Shown here piece after piece: positions 1-46,539 of a DNA stretch of 64,000 nucleotides. The stretch comes from Prostheceraeus crozeri (taxonomy: Eukaryota; Platyhelminthes; Polycladida; Euryleptidae): NCBI GenBank assembly GCA_907163375.1, contig CAJQUW010007737.1:1-64000 (forward strand). The letters run 5' to 3'. The translations under genes were made by a program, and so were the position numbers. The stretch's first letter is position 1. Each line of letters starts with the position of its first letter. The notes under the pieces were generated by a model, which was not told where the DNA came from, made no database searches, and saw only the letters and a list, made by a program, of their open reading frames with translations.

Positions 1-3000
1 GCATAATATGGATGGCAGCAAAAGTCGTTAGAGGAATCATGATTTAATAGGCTTGCAAATCGCATTCGAGAAAAGGCTCAAGGCATGCCTGTGATATTTC
101 AAGCAAAACCTTATACTAAGAAGTGGTCGAAAACGTTTTATTTAATCGTACGCTTCTTGGTTGCAGAAACTCCTTCTTTACAGCTGAGATGAATACATGT
201 CGATACCATAAATCTTGTTTGACTATCATCAACTCAGTCGTTTGGTTGCACTCTATATCAGTGTGCGTCCATAATTAATGCGCCATATACATTGTAGTCG
301 CAATAATAATGACATCGCAAAGATATTCCAATGTCATTATTCATAGAACTTTCGAGTGGAGGCTCCATGGATTTGGTCAGAAACGATTACATTCACGCCA
401 AACAAATCATTGTCTGCCGTGTAAATATCAAAGCAGTGCTAAATGTAAATAAACACTTGGTCCTCTGCCAAGCGCTCAATGTTTGTCCTTGTGATGGATA
501 GCAAAAAATGCAGCATTCGAAAATGGTTGTTTTACATCATATACAATAGTTTCTGACATCGATATTTATTCTTCTATGGAACCACACAGTTTTTAGTCAA
601 CACGTTTGGAAATTTTTCTTAATAGTTCGGTGCAATGATTGAGTCATATCCATGGACATAATGCATTTTAACGGTGGCTGAGAGTGTCAGGCGAGCTCAC
701 CTGCTTTTTGATTGTGCTTTCGTCCCACAGGAATTAGAATTTTTTAATCCGTGTCAACTAATCTTAAGATAGTCGCTAAACAGATTCAAACAGCATGGCA
801 CATAGCAGGAATGTCTTAATAAGTGGGCAAAAAGAAAATTGTTCAATACGTTTGTATGAGAATAGGAAAAATAGTCGTATGTCGTCGCTTGCGGATTGCT
901 GCTGAATCGCTTCAACGATGCTCAACGATCGCCACGATTGAACTTCATAGAATTCGAAGGAATGTCATATCATTTGCAAAAAATTCTGCGATAATGTTGG
1001 GGCCCTGGCCCATCGAGCCACAGCGCGCAGCGTCCGATCATTTTAAAAAAAGTTATGCAAGAGGGCGCATTAAAGAGCAGGAAAAAACGTTCACAAACCT
1101 TCTCTGACTTCTCTGAGAAGGCTTGAACAGTCGTCTGTGTCTCTTTGCCTGTATGATCCGGTTGAGTAAGCAGTCACATGAAAACTTGGGCTATCCAATT
1201 ATGGACGTGTTTAATGTGAAACTGCTGTTTCATTGTTCGAACAATTGCTATTGGAATTATGTCAGCATTTTGATTGTGCCATTTCATTAACGTTAATCGT
1301 GTCCTCAATGCTTACGCTTTCACCTTCTAGTCAAGACGGAAGAAGATGATCGAAAACTGTCTAATTTCTGTGGTGGCGTTCGACTTGCTTAGAAAAGACT
1401 AAACATCAAATCATTGCTTAAAGTCCTAACTACAGATTGTATTTCTATAAGAATAATTCGGATCACTTCCCTAAACACTCGCGCTTAAGCATTCCCAATT
1501 TTGTCTTAACTTACCCGCCAAAACTTGAAGACAGAAGACGCATTTCATACTGAAATTTGTGAAGATATGTTCAGTTGTATCACTGAGCTATTATCTTTTA
1601 TATGAATCATTGTTTGGGAGAGATAGTTTATAATTTCAAAGTAGCATTAATATTGAGTCCCGTTTCCTGTTTATAGATAAAAAAGTAAGTTAGAATAATA
1701 TTGATTCTTCATTTTTGTAGCAATGTTATACAACAAAATCATGACCATCACTCTTATAAAATTAAGCATTTGTTTCCATTTGGTTATGTAATAAATGTGT
1801 TATCTACATATCAGTCACCAAAAGGCAATCATAGCAAAACAAAAAATAATAAGAAAATCGGTCAAAATCAGAGCTCAGTATAGCATATCATTATTCACAA
1901 GTCTCCAAGCAATAATGTAACGTATCGCTACATGTGATTAACTGGACTCTTTCCATATTCCATAGTTTTTTTTTCTTCCTGGTACTTCTGTTGAGCGGTT
2001 GTGTTGGTCAGGCACTCCTGATTGCTATTTCCAGCTAGAAATGCTAATCTCTTACCACGGTTGAACAAACATAATACAAAGCAACTAAAATGAACATTAT
2101 AACGAGATCTTGTCAATCATTCACAAAAAAAAGGCAAATATGTCAGGGTTTTCTTGTGGCGAGACTACAATGCAAGCTGACTAAGTGTCCCTTTACAACA
2201 AGATAGGCATCTAATGGCATAATTGATTTGATTTTCGACTCATGTCGTAAAGTAGAGCTAGGCTCTGTGCCGTACACTTGCATAAAATCATCGCAAACTG
2301 TATTAGACCATGCCTAATTTTGAGATTTGTTTAAATGATTGATCCAAGTCTCTCGTTTAACTGAGATTGCCTCGGCACTATAGCTCACTTCAGATATTCG
2401 TCTAAGTGCCATCGTGATTTCGAAGGAAGATCCTTCAAGTCTCAATCATCGAGGAACAGCAAGGAACGCATTGAATTCCGATGAACGCTAATGTGAATGT
2501 TTTACGAATGAACATTATGTGCAAAATGACAGATCAGACTTGGTTGATCGCATCGACATTGGTTATTTATTGAGATGATAAGTGCTAAACGTGTCACAAA
2601 GGTAGTAGTAGAGTCAACTTAATGGCAAGTCTCAATTAGGGCTATATGGAGCTATGGTAGTCTTGGCCAGAACCGTTCTTCATCTCAGTCTACTATTCTG
2701 AATCCTCAGTAGAAAATGTATTGAGTATTCTAAAAACGTAACGTTGGCGTCGTTCACGAGTCTACCTCGCTGAGCTAGAATGGCGATAATCACACAGACT
2801 GTAGACGTCCACTTTAAAAAGTAGATTGAGAAATGTTAGTATCATATTAGAAAATCATACGATATGCATCGAATCAATGTCCTAGACGAATTGGTAATGG
2901 TGCATTGACAATAAGGGCAGGCGCCCAAACAAAATATTCAGCTTCTATAATACTGTAGAACCGTACGTTATACTGTATCATAGTCTTGTTCAGATTATAT

Positions 3001-5045
3001 AAGGGGACATTTAAAATAAGATATTAGGGTACATGAGAATAACATGAAAAAATCACCCAAGCTTTCAGTGTATCTATACATTAATGTTTTTTCATTTAGG
3101 TCAAATTTGTGATAGGATGATCTCAACCTTTTTTATGAATACGGACTGTATAATTGTGATTTGAATCGTGAGTCAACAGACATGATCGTGTTTTACATAT
3201 ATAGGAAATCACATTCTTTTTCAAGGCAGGGATTTCTCGTCACGAATGTTGGTCATCGATCTAGTAGCGGCTTCTGAAAATTAGATCACTTAATGAAACA
3301 GCCCACCCAAGACGCAACCATCTTGCTGGAGTTCTGTAATGACTATCCTATTAGCTGAACAATAAATCTTGTTATGCTGTCACAGCCAAACTCTGTTGTT
3401 GATAGCAACTCCATAAAATCAGGTGTAGCGCTGCGTCGAAGTACATGCATTTCGTTGGAGACAAACATAACGCAACGACACGAAACTCACAGGAATATCA
3501 GTTTTGATTTTGAGTTGAGAGAGTGAATATTCAGCAAGGTTACAGCAGACAAATCTGCATAGTTTGTTTTTACCTTTTTTTTTTTTTGGATAAATTATTT
3601 TTTTTTGTTTGAAGATTGAAAATTACGTAAATGTGGACGAATTTTCTTCGGCCGACCATATGCAGTGTATTTTTGGCTGATCGTACTTCTCTCTCCGTGC
3701 AATTGATAGGGATTTAAATTGTTCATATGACGGTTAGGATGAAGGTGAGGAAGGTGCTCTACTCTTTGATGTGATATTCTTTGTCTATATGTCTCATGTA
3801 TCGGTGAAGTTTTCATAAAAGACAGTTGTTTACATTTACAATTGTTTTCGATCAGTTTTTCGATACAACTTTCATAATCGCACCATTGGATTCTCTATCT
3901 GCAAGAAGCTCTATAAGTTCACGACGAATTAGCGATAAAAGTTTGGGAGGTGATGTAGTGCAGTGCGTGCAGCGAATGCCAAACCGTGCAATTTCTCGCC
4001 TGCTTGAACAAACTGAATTGGCTGATGATCGCCTAATGAGTAGTTGGAGTTGCGTCTCTGATAATCTCTTCTTTCTTTGTGTTCTGGACCGTCGACCTGG
4101 GTTTTGTTTGCGTAAATTTAATCCAAATGGTCTTCTTGATAATGCCACACAAGAGGCCCTCATCTAAGATCATAGTAATCCCCGATGCGGTTACATTCAA
4201 TTTGTCATTGCCAAGTATGGCTCCCGTTCATCAGTGATGCCTATCATTTTTTTCTCACGACACAATTCTCAGCAAAGGACCTATGCAACATATACTCATT
4301 GAAATACTCCGAAAACCAGCAAATGTATTTTGCCTCATTCTCGCTTGATATGTGAATTACGGCGTCTAATGTATTACCAAATATTTTCTTTTGCTGACAG
4401 TCACATGTGTGAGAGAGACAGATATCTGCTCTGATTTTCAGAAACTTTTCCGCTTGAATTCTGACTAAAAATTATTGAACACCCATTCAAAAAACCAATT
4501 AAAACTCTGATTTTTTGAAGATTTTAATTGATTTTCGTATGAATAGTTATCTTTGACATACTAGGACGTATATTTTAGCCACAAATGTGTCATAGTGGTG
4601 CACTTTTATTAAGATATATTAGATTCCAGTTCGGTAGAAAGTTAAGGTTCCGGTCCAATTCATTTTTCATTACATAGAATCTAATGTGATTATGTGAATG
4701 AAAAACAAAACGGAAAGTTCTATTGCGGTTTGTCTTGACAGAACATGGATTTTGTGAGTTATCTTGTGATAATCAGACACACTGCTTCCTGATAAAATAG
4801 TCAGCAACGAAAAACACAGATTTGCGATGGATCCTTGTAGCCGCGATGTATTCTTTCTTGTCAGTCTAAGAGAATAAATACCAATGTGCATCAAGTTTGT
4901 TATCAATTAATTTCATGCAGGTGGTTATGTTCTGATCAAAGTATAGTCTAACATGCATTTCTCTTTCATTGAAAGGGTGTGCTGTGATAGCATTAAACAG
5001 GTCTATACACGAAATCGATGATAATGAATTCTTCTGAGCGGTCAG
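1..5045. other. intronic, no supported gene
   Basis: This is AT-rich sequence upstream of the first visible ARHGAP39 exon, presumably intron. The only notable coding potential is 3826-4167, open for over 100 codons on both strands at once, with no recognisable domain. A T-rich tract lies at 3572-3607. I see no RNA gene or intact mobile element. Confidence 0.5.
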
Positions 5046-5507
5046 TGAAGATGGAATTTCACGTCCCCGTTAATATCTCGCATCCATTTCACTTTATCAG
5101 TAGACAGAGTTTCTGTAATCCGTCTTCGAAATGTCGAGAAACTCTTCCAATGGAAAGAGCAACTCATCAACAAGTATTACGTCGCAAATTTCCCCGCTTT
5201 CTATCGGAGCAATTCCCCAGGAATTTTCGTAGGACTCTTACAGGACGAGCATGGCATTAGAATTATTGAAATCCAGTCGAAAAACAGGTCTTTGAGGCTC
5301 GCTGGTGATGTAAGACCAAAGTTTCTAGTTTTTCTCCGTATTTGTTGAAAGAACCCAATTAATTCCCTGAATTTTAAGCCTAGAAAACTGGATGAACCGT
5401 TATTGGAAGTGCATCCGTCCGACACTGTTAGTCAAATCAGTAGTTTATTTTTGAATGGAGACGTTGCACCACTGGTCATTTATAACATGATGGCGCACAT
5501 TGATTAA
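5046..5507 (+). pseudogene. decayed coding sequence, protein-like in one frame with a single TGA
   Basis: One plus-strand frame reads as convincing protein from about 5049 to a stop at 5505, broken by one TGA at 5346-5348. Segments include RVSVIRLRNVEKLFQWKEQL, YYVANFPAFYRSNSPGIFVG and LLQDEHGIRIIEIQSKN, then after the stop KPRKLDEPLLEVHPSDTVSQ. No ATG or splice signals frame it cleanly. It may be a transposon- or virus-derived gene or an old pseudogene; no family is recognised. Neighbouring decayed coding sequence follows at once. Confidence 0.4.
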
Positions 5508-5520
5508 TTATCAACATGAC

Positions 5521-5815
5521 TCATTGTATTTATGGAAACATTGACTCTACATAGTTCAGGTCGCTTGGGTGCACCCAACAGCGCATTTTTAGAGATGTTT
5601 TCAATGGCCGCAATCAGCAACAATGCCACCTTCTGAAAATCTCGCCATGACCAGTAGATCTTGGTACTGATCAGAGCTGAAGTGGACTCGGGCTCAGGGC
5701 ATTCGTGCATTGCAACATTTTTTGTACAACTGGCCAGCAGGCGAAGGCTCTTTGAAAGGGAGACAGTTGGAGTGTATATCAAGCACGCTGTGGTAGAAAT
5801 ATGCTCATGAAATGG
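5521..5815 (+). pseudogene. decayed coding sequence, weak tyrosine-phosphatase resemblance
   Basis: Two plus-strand frames, joined by a frameshift near 5640, read FMETLTLHSSGRLGAPNSAF and LEMFSMAAISNNATF, then VDSGSGHSCIATFFVQLASR and RRLFERETVGVYIKHAVVEI. The second resembles the loop and following helix of protein tyrosine phosphatases (V-H-C-S-x-G-x-G-R-S ... VDVY), but the Cys and Arg positions are not conserved, so it would be inactive. This similarity is my reading, not a search result. Confidence 0.25.
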
Positions 5816-5894
5816 CTGTTTGCTGACGAAATATCACAGCTATGGAAGAAAAAACAATCGATTCCATATGTGCTGGCATTCATCTTTGCGCAGT

Positions 5895-6235
5895 TTGAGT
5901 GCCCGTTAAGATCAGACATCAAAGGAACAAACTCGGTATCAAGTTATCCAACAAAGTTTTTGAACTTCTTTTCCTACGCCTGCTAAAGGACTAACTTTAT
6001 CGATAAAACTTATGCAAAATTATCTGAATTTTTCGAATGTGGAGGAAGCGTGACGTTCGGAGCATTTTGAAGGAATTCATAGCAATTCGCAAGCGATTGA
6101 AGAAAAATTTTCCCATTCAGTCATTGTATTAAATTTCTCTTTAAGTCCACGAAGCAAATTCCTGCATTTGTCAACGTTTTGTATTTGATTGGACTTCTAG
6201 TAAACCGACGCAGATTTAAGCTAGTAAATTTAACG
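5895..6235 (+). repeat. dispersed repeat, copy 1 (partner at 46540-46850)
   Basis: Several blocks are shared with the later copy: gcattttgaaggaattca, cgcctgcta, ttcctgcat and gacttctag-taaa, in the same order and spacing. It directly continues the decayed coding region, suggesting a multicopy element rather than a host gene. Confidence 0.5.
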
Positions 6236-7599
6236 GATTCAATCTATGAATGATTTTATGATGATTCACATAGAGATTGATCTGCACTCAAGTACGACTA
6301 TTTTCATTCCTAGCATAGAAAGCGCCTGTGTTAAAATGTTAAGTGTAACTGGAGCTATCTGTTCAATTAGGCATCCCGACGGTCGCGCGGTACCAATAGG
6401 TGGAGTGTCAACTCCTCTCATTATACTAAATGTCAACTTTTATTTGTGTTTATACCCATCAGAAGAGCTTGTCCACGCGATTATTAATTGTTTCACTATT
6501 TATTCATTCATCACTGACACCAAACAAGTAAAAAATCAAACATCTCAATTTTCTCAATTAGCGAACAGAGAAATTAGAGGAATCATTGAAGCATTTTGCT
6601 GTTGTTTCATCTCGATAGATAAGGTCAATCAATTTCAGATTTGCGTAAGATATTTGTCATCCTGACAGATTACCATGGTGATTTTTGCAATTCTAAATCA
6701 GCTGATATTCAAATTCAATGCTGATTTGTCCGGATGATGAATTTATGGACTGAAATAATTCCTTTTATTCAAAATGATAGAGAAGCGCAGGAAATTCTCG
6801 ATAATGAAGTCAGTGGTTGCTTCGTTTTTAGTTATTCAGAAGAGGTCGGATAAAATCCCAAAGTGGAAGGGTAAACGTTCGATAATGATCCTACGACGGA
6901 TGTATTTCTTGATTATGGCTGTCACTGCGATGAAGATTACAACCATGATTGATGATGGAAGACTATGCCGATGCTCCGCGTCATCAGACATCGATTTTTG
7001 CTGTCATCGCTTCACCGTGTTATTTTCCGCAGAGGTCACGGAAGGCGGAAATGCCGAGGGCCGACACTTCACCGTTATCAGCAGCACTGAAAACGCTGGC
7101 GTGACCTGAAACACGACGTACTCAGCTCATCCTCTTGCCTACCGCTTCCTGTTGCCACGGGAGCCAAGTTGAGATCAATGCCAACCTCCCTCCTCATCCT
7201 CTGCGCGTCGCCGACAGTGCACGACTTCGCAGTCCCATGGATCTCTCTCCTCATTCTTTCTGACCCTTCCCGTCTCCTGTGAAGATAATATCGTGCTGCC
7301 GCAGGGTTGCCAAATGCCCCGTTTTTCAGGACATGTCCTGGCGGGGGCCAACATGGGCGTTAAAATGGTCATCTTTTATTGATACATGATGCATGGTAAC
7401 CACGAATTCTAGGTTATCGCAGAAACACAGAACCGAATAGTCATGAATGATGCATTTGGTTGCCGTTCGATGATTTTAAATTTATTGGTTAATGATATTT
7501 CCTGGCAAAACGGCTTGGAAACTGACTAGGATCTCCTGCGATATTCTGTGACTTAAGGAATTATTTATTCTATCAGAGACATTTTCATGTCAATGATCT
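6236..7599. other. intronic, no supported gene
   Basis: It contains a 139-codon plus-strand open frame (6246-6665) that starts MNDFMMIHIEIDLHSSTTIF and an open frame at 6774-7109. Neither has a recognisable domain, and frames of this length are expected about once by chance in DNA of this size and composition. Confidence 0.4.
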
Positions 7600-7781
7600 C
7601 CGTGGTGTGGTGGTTAAGTGCTTGGCCTGACGATCCTTCGGTCCCATATTCGAGCCCTGAAAGTGTCGTTGGAAGTCGGCAGGAAGGGCATCAGGGATGA
7701 AAGATCTGAACGCTCCAGATAAAAGTTTGACTATGCCAGCACGCCCTAGTCTCCTGTATGGGAGTTGACGTTCTATCTTCA
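7600..7781 (+). mobile_element. tRNA-derived SINE, family 1, copy 1, with target-site duplication
   Basis: The head has tRNA-promoter-like boxes: ggtggttaagtgcttgg (A box) and attcgagccc (B box). A tail containing ggcaggaagggcatcagg follows, ending near gttgacgttctatc. The flanks 7574-7599 and 7782-7807 match at about 22 of 26 bases, a target-site duplication. A second copy lies at 21319-21520. Transcribed by RNA polymerase III if active; it moves using LINE enzymes (family knowledge). Confidence 0.8.
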
Positions 7782-7807
7782 CAGAGACATCTTTATATCA
7801 ATAATCT

Positions 7808-9519
7808 ACTCCTTCTTACATTTCTGAATTGTGAATAAATCGGGAGTAACAATGAAGGAATACTTTCACATTTTATTCGAAATTGATTTTAATGACGATT
7901 AAATGAACCTGCGAATAATTTATAAAGATTCTATTAAACCTGATATTGATAAATTTCATTATAATAATTGACCTTGGAATTTGGTCGTAAAATCAGAAAT
8001 ATCCGAGCTGAACGCAAGTGTCCCTGTAGGTTTACCATTGTTGCTTTCTCGACGGGGATAGGTCGTTGATCGAAGTCAAACATCAATAAATGTAGAGGAT
8101 GAAGAGACCGATGTTTATTATTGATGTCAAGATAAAATTACATTGCATTTTCACTCATTAAATGCCTTCATATCCCTAGTCAGAGTCAACTTCTCAGAAA
8201 TTTCTCTATTTTTTCAAGAGTAAGTTTTCAAAATGGCATTTCTTCCCTACATCTACACAAACATACTGTCTGAAAGAGAGAAGCCTTTTTAATATATGAC
8301 GGACGGGTAGAACTGATTTACTTTTTGATATTGCGAAGGTTTTGTTAGTTGGGTCTCATTTGTAATTCTTAGAAGTCATTCATGAATTTAGCGATAATCT
8401 CTCGACTTCTAGATGTCTTGGTTATGAAATCTGAACTCTATATGATGAGGGCGTCTAACAAGTGTTATTGTACCTCGTTCCTAATCTCCTCTTCACACTT
8501 GTACCTCGACACTTGAGCGTCTCTCCAATCGACGTTAACAGTTGAGATGCTCGGTTTATTGCTTCATTATTCATGACCCACTGTTCCTATCGTGTCTGAT
8601 TACATTCGGGATAAGTGCAAACTTCGGTCATCAGTTAGTTGGTGACCCTGGAGACTTTCAGCTATGGTGGTCAGTACGAGGATCATGGATTATGTCGGAA
8701 CTAGAACAGAAACTTATGTCGATATCAGAAGTTCGTTTCCTCTCAGCTGCAATCAGGATCCCAAACCACAGGTCAACCATGATAGGCCTTCCAACTCTTA
8801 TTGGTATGCTTAAAGCCTCACATCTCTAGTATTTCTGTGATCCACTCCAATGAGGTAAACGATACAAATTGCACTGTTGTTGGTCTGTTAGGGCAGTCGG
8901 TGCATTTCCTCTCCATGTCGCAATGTTTTTGTTGGGAGAGCATCAAATTCATAGTCGGTCGCCACAATTCACAAATACTGAAAGGATTTAGGAAGTAGAA
9001 TAGTGCATGGACAAGATTCAATCGAATACTCAGTTAAAGATTTTACTGTTTCATTGATTGAAGTAGCATGGCAGCAACAGAATTGCTCGCTTTATCATTT
9101 AGCCTGCATGGCCGGATATGTGGTGGCTAAAGATGGAGCACACGGTCTCTCCAGATGCCATTATGACTTCAGATATCGAACTTGTGAAGAAACGCGTTGG
9201 TTTCCCTCTAAACAACACAATGATGGTGGCTAATGAATCTGGATCATAGCTCTCTCATAGCCATTGCGGCGGTCGGACCGCCTATGCCCTTCCATGACTG
9301 ACCTCGATTCCTTGTTGAAAAGTCATTTTTCGTGGTTGTGACAAGAACAATGCGACTAAGATATCTGTTCTACCTCATCAATGCCATAAGATATTGAATT
9401 TTTGGTTGAACTGCGGACCCCGATTAAGTGATAGAAAAATCCTCTCCAAACGATATCGAATATCAGGAGCGGATGCATTAAAATGGGACCTCTATTGAGA
9501 CAGACCATTAACATGTTGG
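7808..9519. other. intronic, no supported gene
   Basis: Plus-strand open frames at 8542-8829, 8801-8998 and 9003-9233 are weakly protein-like but have no domain, no convincing splice sites and no continuity. I see nothing else. Confidence 0.4.
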
Positions 9520-9588
9520 GTTAATTTCCTCCGGTATTCATTAAACACTTCTTTAAGTAGCATTTAATGAATACCTGCAGAAATTAAC
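9520..9588. repeat. small inverted repeat (26-bp arms, 17-bp spacer)
   Basis: Arms 9520-9545 and 9563-9588 pair as gttaattt...attcattaaa with tttaatga...aaattaac, with four mismatches. It could be a tiny MITE or a chance hairpin. Confidence 0.5.
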
Positions 9589-10120
9589 TTAGCATGCTAA
9601 TTGCGTGCCTCAAAGTCACTCCGGGCATGGCTGAAGGCTTGAATATGGAGTACTTGAACTAGGGCTGCAGGTGGTTCCTGATAGTGGATGAAAAGGCTGT
9701 TTTTCAGGTCTGTTCCCATTTCTCAACTAGGGATCCAACTCATATCTAATTATTCTACACATTGTTCTCCACATTGTGTTTGCAAAATAAGTCAAAATAT
9801 ATTCATTGCCGAATGCCCCTTTGATGACAAATTGTAGATATCTATAGAGTTCAGTCTATCTCACATAGCCGAATTCCGTGAATTTCATCAGTTATGAAGA
9901 ATGTACTTAAGCCGATTGAGAATCTGCTTTTTGTGAGCCGTTGTTATCTTATAATGCTGACAGGATTACGTAATAAAGTAATAACTGTTCCTCTTGCGAC
10001 AATTCCTTCCCCGGCAGAGCGCTCGCCAGCAGTAGTCGAAGTGATGCTGACTCAGCCTTCCTCACCTTGCTTTGACCTTTCTATCGACAGATGGCCCATC
10101 ATCTTTCTCTTCCTTTCCAG

Positions 10121-43745
<33,625 letters not shown>

Positions 43746-44579
43746 CGAGGCTGCCTTCTCCCACTCCCCATGTTGATCTCCAATGTGACAGACTTGACCT
43801 GGTGTTGTTCTTTCCTTTGTTTCTTTCATCTTCTGTTGACGTGCAATGAGGGCGGATTACAATCCGTGATGATCGTGTGTTGATTGGATGAACGTAGACC
43901 GTCACAAGGCAGAACCAGCGGTTTTAAGTACGTGGGTTTACAAAAATTCGATATCTGTGGTAATTCAAGGTATAGGAAACGCCTAGCCAAAATGATGTTT
44001 AGTGTATCCTTTTGTTTCTTAGATATCATTGTTGTGAGATACTTAATTAAGGCAGAATCATAGATTCAAAAAGCCGCCGAGTATAAAGATATACACTGTA
44101 GATAGGATGCTATTGTAGGAAAAAGGATTCAAACATTATATTATTTCAGTGATAACTTCAAGACATGAAAGCAATTCATTGTAGGATCTGTAAACGTTTC
44201 TGGCTTCTTAGCAGTCATCAGTGCAGTATACCCCATTGTAGAGACTCAGTAACTCCATATGGCGGTTTATTAGCAGAAACTGATCCTACAATGGCATTGT
44301 TACCATCTCTTGATTTTTCTGATTCTCTGAATGCTCTCAACGCTAAGTTTTTATCGACTTTGCTACTCGTCTGCTAATGAGACAGGACAACGCGCTCTGT
44401 TAGAATCTACGCAGTTTCAACAAGCTGGGAGATCGATGTCATGATGAACTGAATGAAGTTGCCTTGTGACGATCAACTTGTCTTAAGACAGTGGTTCCCA
44501 CAGCTTTATATGTCTGAGGTCCCATCTACTTATTATGTCCTTTCATTCTTTCTCACCCTCTCTAGTAGTAATTAATAAA
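43746..44579 (+). other. probable ARHGAP39 3' untranslated region to first AATAAA
   Basis: There is no further coding frame of the gene after the stop. The first AATAAA I see on this strand is at 44574-44579. A short open frame (44165-44377) lies inside and is probably not translated. The sequence cagtggttcccacagc at 44491 resembles a hAT terminal repeat, so the UTR may contain transposon sequence. Transcript end is an inference. Confidence 0.35.
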
Positions 44580-45337
44580 CTAAAAATCATTGAGAAAAAA
44601 TAAAATTTGGAATTACTGTCTTAAAGAGAGCTTTTGTAGCCCTTGTCAAAGCCATATCGAATTTTGCCGAAGCTGATGAGTAGCGTCTGATGTATTATCT
44701 TGAACCGTACATATAAATGTCTCGATGACAGCTTTAACCTTAGTTTACCTCATGTCCGTGTTTGACCAACGATTGTCAAATTTTGAATCTCTCGTTTGTC
44801 AGTCTTTATTTCAGTTACTTTGTCAGCATTTATCTGTAGTGTACTTGAATCGAGGCTTCGTTTTTGTCATATTTCACTTCCGTTATCAATTTGTCAGTCA
44901 TTGATATCCATTTCGTTTTTCTGTGATGATTTGAAGAAGTAAAAATAAACAGACGAAGTGGACATTTTACTTGGCTACTCAATGAATCTTGTAAGTAGAT
45001 AATATCTATGCAGTGATTGTTTGCGATGGCTATAATTTACGACGACAGCGGCATCTGGTTTTCTGTTGCTTGAGCTTATTAAATTCTTGAATGATAAACT
45101 GATGATATCCAACACTAAGATGACAATTTTAGCATATTCATTCTGACAGCCGACTTGTCATTTTGTTCTGTTTTTCAATTTTTTTGAGTAATGAATTAGT
45201 CGCGTTTCAAAGCAATCATTTGTTTTTCCTTTCTTGAATTTGGACAAAATTATAGGCAATTTCTGTATCCCCTTGCTAGCATGGTGGTAGATAGGTTTGG
45301 GTAGATTCTGAAATCCTGAATGCATAAAGGGGTTATA
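44580..45337. other. intergenic, no supported feature
   Basis: AT-rich sequence after ARHGAP39; nothing recognised. Confidence 0.5.
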
Positions 45338-45965
45338 GTCCGGCAGCCAGAACGAATTTCTGCAGGGACTGAGGCCGAAAATGAGACTTTCACAGAATTA
45401 TGTACGTCTGCCTCCTACGAATCGGTGCGTCCGCCGAGTTCTCTTCTTGTCAGACGGGATCAAAGAAAAAAATAAATCCAATGAGACGCAGATTGCAATT
45501 TTTGGCTAAAATGACATTTTCACTGTTTAAGCGAATATACTACGCCGAGTCATAATTTTTGGCATGGAATGTCTTCATGTTCACGCACCCCTGTCTGTAA
45601 AGCTGAACACATTTATATTAGGAGAGCCTCTTGGCACACACATTTTGAGCAACTTCATCCACATTCTCACATACATTGACGATCAGAAGCATAATAGCAC
45701 ATAGGAAACGACCTCATTCCAAGTCAAAAATTATGACTCTATAGACTTAATGCTTTCCAGTTGATAAGCGAAAACAGAAAATTTCATTTTAACCAAAGGC
45801 TGCAATGTGCGTCCTTTTACGTGTTTTTCTTTGATCCTGTCTTACAAAAAGATCACTCGAACTCGGCAGATGCACGGATTGGTAGAATGCAGATGATATA
45901 CATCATTCTGTGAAAGTCTCACTTTCAGCCGCGTTCCCTGCAGAAACTCGTTCTGGCTGCCGGAC
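45338..45965. mobile_element. MITE with ~230-bp terminal inverted repeats and TA duplication
   Basis: The element starts gtccggcagccagaacga and ends with its complement, flanked by TA on both sides (45336-45337, 45966-45967). The inverted similarity extends inward about 230 bp, to cataatttttggcatggaatg and its partner near 45733. TA duplication and long repeats suggest a Tc1/mariner-like non-autonomous element; the superfamily is inferred. Confidence 0.82.
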
Positions 45966-46539
45966 TAGCAAGACTGCGTGGGTGACCTGCACAACAACGT
46001 GAGCTGCGATTGCCCTTTCATAATCTGGCAATTTTTTTCAAAAATTCGAATCCTATCCGATTAAATCACAATCCGATATCATATAATCCGAACTTGGTCA
46101 TGTGAAAGAAACGGTTGGTTGATAGTAGTGTTTAAAGTGTGGTAAATTACCGGTAAGATTGAAATAAATTTCCGATAACACAATTGTTCATTTTTACATG
46201 GTTTCCTCAATACGCGTATGTTGCTATGACAAAATTTCATTTCCAATACACTCACAATTCTCAAATAGCCTAAAGAATTTAGAGTTTCTTAAAATTACTA
46301 AATCATAGCTTATGTATCTAACCTATATTCAACCAGGTGTGTATGAATAATTCGATGTTAATATATTACTATAGTACGTTATGGCGTTATACCCATAGAA
46401 TTAGACCGGTCTTCTCTTCTTCTGTTTGACTAGAAAGGAAACATAGGAACATGTAACATTAATAAAATGGCACAATCTCCTGACATATTACCACAGCAAT
46501 CGAAGCAGCCAGTTCGATATTAAACACGCCAAATTGTGC

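Noticed and set aside
3826..4167. Overlapping >100-codon open frames on opposite strands
   Set aside because: No domain, no splice signals, and both strands are equally open; a chance or very old remnant cannot be told apart.
6246..6665. 139-codon plus-strand open frame
   Set aside because: Length is about what chance gives once in a window of this size; no recognisable domain and AT-rich composition like its surroundings.
8542..9233. Three plus-strand open frames in a row
   Set aside because: Frames do not join through credible splice sites and show no family motif.
44491..44540. Left end of a hAT element (cagtggttccca)
   Set aside because: No matching right terminus or duplication found; kept only as a remark in the 3' UTR entry.
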